Source of the DNA: Silurus meridionalis
Lineage: Eukaryota > Chordata > Actinopteri > Siluriformes > Siluridae
Direction: 5' to 3'
DNA length: 64,000 bases
NCBI RefSeq assembly: GCF_014805685.1
Contig: NC_060900.1
Coordinates: 9,287,450-9,351,449, forward strand
This document shows positions 57,083-64,000 of this stretch, piece by piece. Position 1 is the first letter of the stretch. Each line of letters starts with the position of its first letter. The notes below the pieces were generated by a model. It did not search any database, had not been told where the DNA came from, and saw only the letters and a program-made list of their open reading frames with translations. Made by a program: the position numbers and the translations under genes.

Positions 57083-57230
57083 GTTATATCAGCTTTAGAT
57101 ACACAGGACAAAAAAATAAAATAATAATAATCTCTGAAACATAAATGACTATGGGGCTTTTAAGCCACCTCATTTAACACTGACTTTCCCCTTTTTTTTT
57201 ATGCTCACATGAACAAAACAACAGTAAACA

Positions 57231-57250
57231 AGATCGCAGATGGGCCCCCA
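57231..57250 (-). other. Candidate primer-binding site
   Basis: Two bases after the 5' LTR the sense strand reads TGGGGGCCCATCTG, beginning with the TGG that pairs with tRNA CCA ends. The priming tRNA is not identified. Confidence 0.45.
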
Positions 57251-57252
57251 CT

Positions 57253-58547
57253 TGTAACCCTCTTTCTCAATTATACTTTTTCGGGATTTATCATGTGCAT
57301 GGGGAAATTAATTGATGAGAGGTTACTAAAATTTTAAATCAGGATGCATACACAAAACTAAACTAAACTCCGGACATGCAACTCTGGCTAGAGTGTGGAG
57401 AGGCCTGGTTAGCTTGAGTATAGCTATACTGCGTTCATTTGTTTTTTTTCTTGTGAGCATAAAACTCCCATGCACATGTACTTAAACACCATAACCCTTA
57501 TTTGGGAAACAAATCAAATCAGAGATCACACCAAATCACACAAACTTAAATATCAGACCACAAATATTAAATGTTAAACATCAAAATGTATTTGTATTTT
57601 TTTTTTAGAACTAGATGAGTACCTTTTCAACATGTCTTTGTAATTCACATAAAATAAATGAACAATACCCCGGGGTTTTTTTTTCTACCTATAAGTTTCA
57701 TCAGTTTTGTGGTACCACAGTGTTGGCGTACTCATGGTTTTGTCTGTGCTCATGGTTCCTTGGTAACAGAAAGATGATAACAGTAAGATGATAGTGACCA
57801 TCTATCCAAACCGTTCCATCCCATGGTGAAATACGCAATGAAGAAACCCGTCATGAAGCTCCGTCTCGTCTACGTGCAAAAGACAGACACCTCACAACCT
57901 ACAGCGCGAATCCTGAGCACACATACAGTAGCAACAGCTACAGCAGCATCTGATGCACACTATACTCACTCAGAAACTCGGCGGCAAAGTGGGTTTCTAG
58001 CTATGTATTAGCATTTCGCACATGGCTATGGCGTTGGCTACACTTCAGTAAGATTTCCGTGGCCGATTTAACCAGCTCCAAAAAAACGCTCCCTCTCCCT
58101 TTTTACCAAAGTTACACACTGACAAAAGAAAACCCAGAAAAAAAATAATCACTCGCTCTTAACTTTGATAACCAGTAATGTAATCAATCCTACAAAACGT
58201 ACAACTCTCTCACAGCCATCTCTCGGTGTGTGTTTTCTCTTTCCCGCCCCCTCAATATTCCGATCGGTTACCATACTGCTCTCTGGATGGCACTCATTGG
58301 ATAACAAACAAAACTGACACCTGACCATCCAATACAAATAAAATGACAGAGGGTTCAAAGGTTTACTCAAAACAGCAGATATTTCAAACATCTCACAACT
58401 TTAACAAATATGAATTAATATTAAATGTTACTATCAAAAGGTTTTATAAACAAAGGGCAATTAAATCTGGCCCATATTTCAGAATATACAGTATATCTGT
58501 TAACGGAACACAAAATAAACAATATATAAATTTAGCAGGGTGCTACA
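57253..58547 (-). repeat. 5' LTR of the gypsy element
   Basis: 1,295 bp. In sense orientation begins TGTAGCACCC and ends GGGTTACA. The part 57253-57867 is shared with the other LTR; 57868-58547 has no counterpart there. Confidence 0.85.
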
Positions 58548-58649
58548 TTGATATGTATCTCAGGTAATATGGGCTGTAGTGAGATAGGTTACAACTGGAA
58601 GCAGAAACATTTAGGAGGTTGCCTAAATTATGTCTTTAAAGAAACAACC

Positions 58650-58721
58650 TGGAGATGCTGGGGCTTGAACCCAGGACCTCATACACGCAAAGCATGCGCA
58701 CTACCACTGAGCTACATCCCC
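58650..58721 (-). tRNA. tRNA-Ala(UGC), nearly intact
   Basis: Loop TTTGCGT keeps anticodon UGC with G37. T loop TTCAAGC. Stems paired. Confidence 0.75.
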
Positions 58722-58932
58722 AGCTGCGGTTGTTGAAGTGTAAGGGATTCAGACCAGGACCTCACACTTGCAGATTACAAACCATAATTAAACATCCCAA
58801 AACACAAATCCCCTGCGATTTGAGCTTTGCCTGGAGAACACAAAGGGAAATCAAGAAGCTGCTTCAAGTTGAACAGAAATTTAATTGAACTGCACAAGAT
58901 GAAAGTGAGCAAAGAAGAATGACTCACCAAAC

Positions 58933-59004
58933 AGGCATGAATGGGGATTGAACCCACGATATTCGGTTTACGAGACCGACGCCTTGCCACTTGGCCATCA
59001 TGCC
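58933..59004 (-). tRNA. tRNA-Thr(CGU)
   Basis: Loop CTCGTAA; D loop AGTGGCAA keeps the GG pair, unlike the other CGU copies. T stem GTGGG/CCCAT with one G-U pair. Acceptor intact. Confidence 0.78.
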
Positions 59005-59203
59005 ATTTAAGAGGACTTGAGAGTGTCATTTAAGATATAGACTCACTTTAAATTAGAGCATGCTTTTGTTGCGCAATATGCACTGACATTCAAGTTTCAT
59101 AATCAATCCATATTTTTGGAGGTCACATGACCGACGACCATACAACAAGAATATGCGCGCACCTAAAACTTATAGACATTTTATGCATTATAAAGAAGCA
59201 GCT

Positions 59204-59275
59204 TGGCGATGCTGGGGATTGAACCCAGGACCTCAAACATGCAAAGCATGCGCTCTACCACTGAGCTACATCCCC
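59204..59275 (-). tRNA. tRNA-Ala(UGC) with two stem mismatches
   Basis: 3' acceptor CATCGCC gives a G-G pair; anticodon stem 3' strand GTTTG gives a T-T pair. Probably decaying. Confidence 0.6.
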
Positions 59276-59478
59276 AGCTGGCCCTGTTGAAGTTTAAGGG
59301 ATTAAGACCAGGACCATACGCTTGCAAATTAAATCTATTATTAAACATCCCAAAAGACACAATGCCTGCAAATTGAGCTTTGCCTGAAGAACACAAAGGC
59401 AAATAAAGAAGCTGCTTCAAGTTGAACAGAAATTTTATTGAACTGGACAAGATGAAAGTGAGCAAAGATACAACAAAC

Positions 59479-59550
59479 AGGCATAAATGGGAATTGAACC
59501 CATGATCTTCGGTTTACAAGACCGACACCTTGCCACTTGGCCATCATGCC
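59479..59550 (-). tRNA. tRNA-Thr(UGU)
   Basis: Loop CTTGTAA; one acceptor G-U pair (TTATGCC). Otherwise like the copy at 50001. Confidence 0.75.
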
Positions 59551-59734
59551 ATTTAAGAGAGCTTGAGTGTGTCATTCAACATACCAACTCACCATAAACT
59601 AAAGTGTTGCGTAATATGCACTGACATTCAAAATCAATCCATATTTTTGGAGCTCACATGACTCACAACCATACAACAAGAATATGCGCGCATCTAAAAC
59701 TTATAGACATTTTATGCATTATAAAGAAGTAGCT

Positions 59735-59806
59735 TGGAGATGCTGGGGATTGAACCCAGGACCTCATACATGCAAAGCATGCGCTCTACCACTGAGCTAC
59801 ATCCCC
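59735..59806 (-). tRNA. tRNA-Ala(UGC), intact
   Basis: Consensus copy in all arms, last tRNA in the window. Confidence 0.85.
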
Positions 59807-60951
59807 AGGGAAGCTGCTATAACTGACCGCTGGGGATTGGCATCAAACCAAGCAACTCATTTAAAAAATAAAAAAACAGTTTTTTAAAGCATGCACCCGG
59901 AAAATTTGCTGAGAAAAACGATTTTTCTCCTTGGCCATCATGAACAAACAGGAAACCTGTACATGTTGAAAAACCAAATAGTTCACCGAACTAAAGCATG
60001 CTTTTGATGAGTGATATGCACTGACATCCAAGCTTTCATAATCAATCCATATTTTTGGAGCTCACATGACTCACGACCAAACAACATGATTATGTTCACA
60101 GAAATGTATTGGAAGTGCTGAGGACAACGCCGTCATACTTGGACATCTCGCCTCAACAGGGACCCGGCACATGGTATGCAAACAATCAGGTCATCAAAAG
60201 CAAAAAGGTGTGCACCAGTGTAAATTGGGAAAACTTAAAATTCCAATATGCAACATACCAGAATTTCTTTATTTTTAGTACATTTTTACTTCATGCTACT
60301 AAATCTAATTTTGTTCTTCTTGGCCATCACAAATAAAGAGGGAACCAGTTCATGTAAAACAACCAAATAGTTCACCAAACATAGAAGGTGTATGGTGTAA
60401 GAAGGTGCATCTACTGAGACTTGGTAAATACACAATGGCACATTGCTTATGCTGTGTTTTTTTACTTTGATTTTACGATTCTAGCGGTACTTCACAGTGG
60501 GTCTCAAATGAACCTTCAATGGGAATGAGATAAACAAAGTCCGAGTGGTACCAAACGTGCTTCCACAGTAGAAGCGTAAGCTGTTAATTTAGAAATCTTA
60601 AATGGGTATTGGACGAAGGCAATAGAGGTGTTAATGATCTGCATACACATTAGGAGTGCTGGGTGCTGATCATGAACAGGAGTGCTGGGTGCCATCATGA
60701 TCAAACAGGAAACCTGTACATGTTGAAAAACCAAATAGTTCACCGAACTAAAGCATGCTTTTGATGAGTGATATGCACTGACATCCAAGCTTTCATAATC
60801 AATCCATATTTTTGGAGCTCACATGATTCACGACCAAAAACATGATTATGTTCACAGAAATGTATTGGAACTGCTGAGGACAACGCTGTCATACTTGGAC
60901 ATCTCGCCTCAACAGGGACCCGGCACATGGTATGCAAACAATCAGGTCATC
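59807..60951. repeat. Composite-repeat spacer up to RTE copy 3
   Basis: Contains two tandem copies of the ATGTTCACAGAAATGTATTGG segment, the first without and the second with an RTE, the same arrangement as 33225-34123, including the unusual GGGTGCTGATCATGAACAGGA joint. Confidence 0.85.
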
Positions 60952-60970
60952 AAAAGCAAAAAGGTGTGCA
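60952..60970. repeat. Target duplication, left, RTE copy 3
   Basis: AAAAGCAAAAAGGTGTGCA, identical to the one at 34105. The right partner is lost with the 3' end. Confidence 0.85.
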
Positions 60971-61273
60971 ACCGAGCTATTATGGATGCACAAGCCAGTG
61001 CACTCTTAGTGCCGGTCCCAAGCCCGCGTAAATGGGGAGGGTTGGGTTAGGAAGGGCATCCAGCGTAAAAACATGTGCCAAATCAAATATGCGGGTTACA
61101 AATAAGAATTTCATACCGGATCGGTCGAGGCCCGGGTTAACGGGTCAACGACCGCCACAGGTATCGTTAGCCGACAGGGTACCGGTGGAAATTGGGCTAC
61201 TGTTGGCCGAAGGAGGAGAAGGAGAGGAGGAAGACGTCTACAGAGATGGCAGGGAAAGGAGCAGTGTAGGAGA

Positions 61274-62350
61274 ATGGAGGTTAGGGTTGGTACTTTAAAT
61301 GTCGGTACTATGACGGGGAAAGGGAGAGAGGTAGCTGATATGATGGAGAGGAGAAAGGTAGATATGCTGTGTGTTCAGGAGACCAAGTGGAAAGGGAGTA
61401 AGGTCAGGAACATTGGAGGTGGATTTAAACTGTTTTATCATGGTGTGGATGGAAAGAGAAATGGTGTAGGGGTGATTCTGAAGGAAGAGTACAGTAAGAG
61501 TGTAGTGGAGGTGAAGAGAGTTTCTGATAGGGTGATGATCGTGAAGGTGGAAGTTGAAGGGATGATGATAAATGTCATCAGTGCCTATGCTCCACAAGTT
61601 GGCTGTGAGATGGAGGAGAAGGAAAGATTCTGGAGTGAATTAGATGAAGTGGTAGATGGTGTACCTAGGAAAGAACGGTTGGTGATTGGGGCGGACTTTA
61701 ATGGGCATGTAGGTGAAGGGAACAGAGGTGACGAGGAAGTGATGGGTAGGTATGGTTTTAAGGAGAGGAATGTGGAAGGGCAAATGGTGGTAGATTTTGC
61801 TAAAAGAATGGAAATGGCAGTGGTGAACACTTATTTTAAGAAGAAGGAGGATCATAGGGTGACGTATAAGAGTGGAGGAAGGTGCACACAGGTGGACTAT
61901 GTGCTATGCAGGAGATGCAACCTGAAGGAGATTGGAGACTGTAAGGTGTTGGCAGGGGACAGTGTAGCTAGACAGCATCGGATGGTGGTCTGTAGGATGG
62001 TTGTGGAGGCGAAGAAGAAGAGGAGGAGAGTGAGGACTGAAAGAAGAATAAGATGGTGGAAACTGAAGGAGGAAGAGTGTAGTGTGAGGTTCAGGGAAGA
62101 GGTCAGTGAGAGGCTCAGTGGTGTTAAGGAGGTGTTGGATGATTGGGCAACTACTGCAGGAGTGATGAGGGAGGCAGCTAGAAAAGTACTTGGTGAGACA
62201 TCTGGAAATAGAAAGGAAGACAAGGAGACGTGGTGGTGGAATGAGGAAGTGCAGGAGAGCATAAGGAGAAAGAGGTTGGCAAAACAGAAGTGGGATAGAC
62301 AGAGTGATGAGAAAAGTAGGCAGGAGTACAAGGAGATGCGGCAGCAGGTT
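61274..62350 (+). pseudogene. RTE endonuclease, copy 3 (best preserved)
   Basis: ATG at 61274, MEVRVGTLNVGTMTG. APE-type motifs by residue: N9, E36 (QETKW), YAPQ at 115-118, D141/N143 (GADFN), D208 (QVDYV), D229 and H235 (GDSVARQH). This is the only long copy here that keeps the His. A one-base deletion near 62350 shifts the frame, so EN and RT are no longer joined; the out-of-frame tail runs to 62494. Confidence 0.85.
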
Positions 62351-62511
62351 AAGAGGATGTGGCGAAAGCCAAGGAAAAGGCATATGAGGAGCTGTATGAG
62401 AGGTTGGACACTAAGGAAGGAGAAAAGGATTTATACAGATTTCCCAGGCAGAGGGACCGAGCTGGAAAGGATGTACTGCAAGTTAGAGCAGTAAAGGATG
62501 GATAGGGAAAT

Positions 62512-63645
62512 GTGTTGACTAGTGAGGAGAGTGTGTTGAGAAGGTGGAGGGAGTATTTTGAGCAGCTGATGAATGAAGAAAATCAGAGAGAGAGAAGGTT
62601 GGATGATGTGGAGATGGTGAAGCAGGATGTAGATAGGATTAGTAAGGAGGAAGTGAGAGCAGCGATTAAGAGGATGAAGAGTGGAAAGTCGGTTGGTACC
62701 AGATGACATACCGGTAGAAGCGTGGAGATGTTTAGGAGAGATGACAGTGGAGTTTTTGACCAGATTGTTTAACAGGATTTTGGAAGGTGAGAAGATGCCT
62801 GAGGAATGGAGAAGAAGTGTGCTTGTACCGATCTTTAAGAATAAAGGAGATGTGCAGACCTGAAGTAACTACAGGGGAATTAAGTTGATCAGTCACACCA
62901 TGAAGTTATGGGAAAGAGTAGTGGAAGCCAGGCTGAGAGAAGAGGTGACCATCTGTGAGCAACAGTATGGTTTCATGCCAAGGAGGAGCGCCACAGATGC
63001 CTTATTTGCTTTGAGAATGTTGATGGAGAAGTATAGAGAAGGACAGAAGGAATTGCATTGTGTATTTGTGGATTTAGAGAAGGCCTACGACAGGGTGCCA
63101 AGAGAGGAGTTGTGGTATTGTATGAGGAAGTCAGGTGTGTCAGAGAAGTATGTGAGGGTGGTGCAGGACATGTATGAGAACAGTGTGACAACAGTGAAGT
63201 GTGCAGTAGGTACGACAGACTGGTTTAGGGTGAAGGTTGGACTGCATCAAGGATCGGCCCTGAGCCCTTTCCTGTTTGCAGTGGTGATGGACAGGTTGAC
63301 GGATGAGGTCAGACAGGAGCCTCCCTGGACTATGATGTTTGCGGATGATATTGTGATTTGTTGTGAGAGTAGGGAGCAGGTTGAGAAGAGCCTGGAGAGG
63401 TGGAGATATGCGCTGGAGAGAAGGGGAATGAAACTCAGTAGGAGTAAGACAGAATACATGTGTGTGAATGAGAGGGAGGGCAGTGGAGTGGTGCAGTTGC
63501 AGGGAGAAGAGCTGGAGAAGGTGGAGGATTTCAGATACCTGGGGTCAACAGTGCAAAGTAATGGAGAGTGTGTTAGAGAAGTGAAGAAAAGAGTGCAGGC
63601 AGGGTGGAGTGGGTGGAGAAGAGTGACAGGAGTGATTTGTGATAG
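62512..63645 (+). pseudogene. RTE reverse transcriptase, copy 3
   Basis: 62512-62697 is open to an inserted T near 62697. The next frame stops with TGA near 62861. From 62885 the frame is open through FVDLEKAYDRVP (box A), HQGSALSPFLF (box B), MFADDIVIC (box C) and FRYLGSTVQ. All three RT boxes are intact. The last 33 codons of the 62885-63745 frame are not RTE sequence. Confidence 0.85.
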
Positions 63646-64000
63646 TAGGTGTAAGGCGGGGAACCACCCACTGGTCCAACGACGGTTTCCAGAGGCGTGG
63701 CGAAGGATTCTCGCGCGTTCTAATCTTTCCTTTCACATTAGATAATACGATTTGGATTAATGTATTACTTCATTTTTGTTATTGACCTTTTATCTGACTC
63801 CATTTAGATAAAACAATAAATATTTGCATAGGTTGTTATTTTACTAATAGTATAATTTTGATGGATGTTTGTCTAGTTATTCTGATTAAGCTCTGGCATT
63901 ACACTCGTTCATTCGGTTCACACAGTCGCACAAGATCCTAGTATGGGCCCTATAATTAACATACTGGTCAACGGTCATAAGCGAATCAGTATTGGTCGCT
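63646..64000. other. Unassigned sequence at the right edge
   Basis: Starts abruptly after the RTE truncation with TAGGTGTAAGGCGGGG and becomes AT-rich. No match to other repeats in this window and no coding frame. It could be the edge of another element. Confidence 0.4.

Larger units (their letters stand above)
51271..58547 (-). mobile_element. Ty3/gypsy LTR retrotransposon, 7.3 kb
   Basis: Bounded by TG...CA ends, a 4-bp target duplication and direct terminal repeats. Coding order on the minus strand is gag, protease, RT, RNase H, integrase, as in Ty3/gypsy. No env. Inserted in the composite repeat between TTGA and TATGTATC. All genes carry stops, frameshifts or a deletion. Confidence 0.92.
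60971..63645 (+). mobile_element. RTE-clade LINE, copy 3, 3' end replaced
   Basis: Has the complete 5' UTR-like region and endonuclease, and RT to just past the thumb. RTE homology ends at TTTGTGATAG, before the final ~150 codons and the GAA tail. Confidence 0.85.

Overview
The window looks like repeat-dense teleost fish chromosome. There is no bacterial-style gene organisation and I see no ordinary host protein-coding gene. What I can read is transposable elements of fish type (a retrovirus-like ERV, Ty3/gypsy elements, RTE-clade and L2-group LINEs) and several families of amplified eukaryotic tRNA genes and tRNA pseudogenes. Most open reading frames outside the elements are shadows of the tRNA repeats. 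The organism assignment is an inference from these families.

Layout. (1) 1-4368, minus strand: an endogenous retrovirus running off the left edge. It has an open gag, an in-frame UAG between gag and pro-pol, and a pol with a deletion across the reverse transcriptase active site and two nonsense codons. (2) 4367-6182: about 1.8 kb of uninterrupted (TTTA)n. (3) 6313-25370: a 19-kb tandem array, plus strand, of a ~667-bp unit made of module A (~299 bp, no tRNA) and module B (~367 bp, a decayed tRNA-Gly(CCC) followed by a tRNA-Arg(UCG)). I count 25 B modules and about 33 A modules; 12 Arg copies look structurally intact, one has anticodon UCA, and three have the T arm replaced by an inverted piece of module A. 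(4) 25366-29236: two copies of a 604-bp direct repeat around an L2-group LINE fragment and unassigned sequence. (5) 29237-31935: a broken Ty3/gypsy 3' half, minus strand. (6) 31936-60970: a second tRNA-rich repeat family on the minus strand, alternating tRNA-Ala(UGC) and tRNA-Thr(UGU or CGU) with decayed and chimeric copies, amplified together with mobile elements. (7) Within it: RTE LINEs at 34124-36912 and 39824-46021 (the latter split by an L2-group LINE at 42725-45857), two short RTE 3' pieces (37588-38048, 46698-47157), and a Ty3/gypsy LTR element at 51271-58547 with a TTGA target duplication. (8) 60971-63645: a third long RTE copy, cut off by unassigned sequence to the end.

How it fits together. 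The RTE copies sit at the same nucleotide of the Ala/Thr composite repeat, with the same ~19-bp target duplication, and an unfilled version of that site is visible near 33350. This is best explained by one insertion that was then copied by segmental duplication. The L2 insertion into one RTE copy is later than the RTE insertion. The Arg/Gly array shows unequal exchange at a repeated GTTAAAGAA(A/G)CAT boundary, giving A-only and B-only units, and spread of marked variants to adjacent units. None of the Arg, Ala or Thr tRNA copies is followed closely by a TTTT terminator, so their expression is open.
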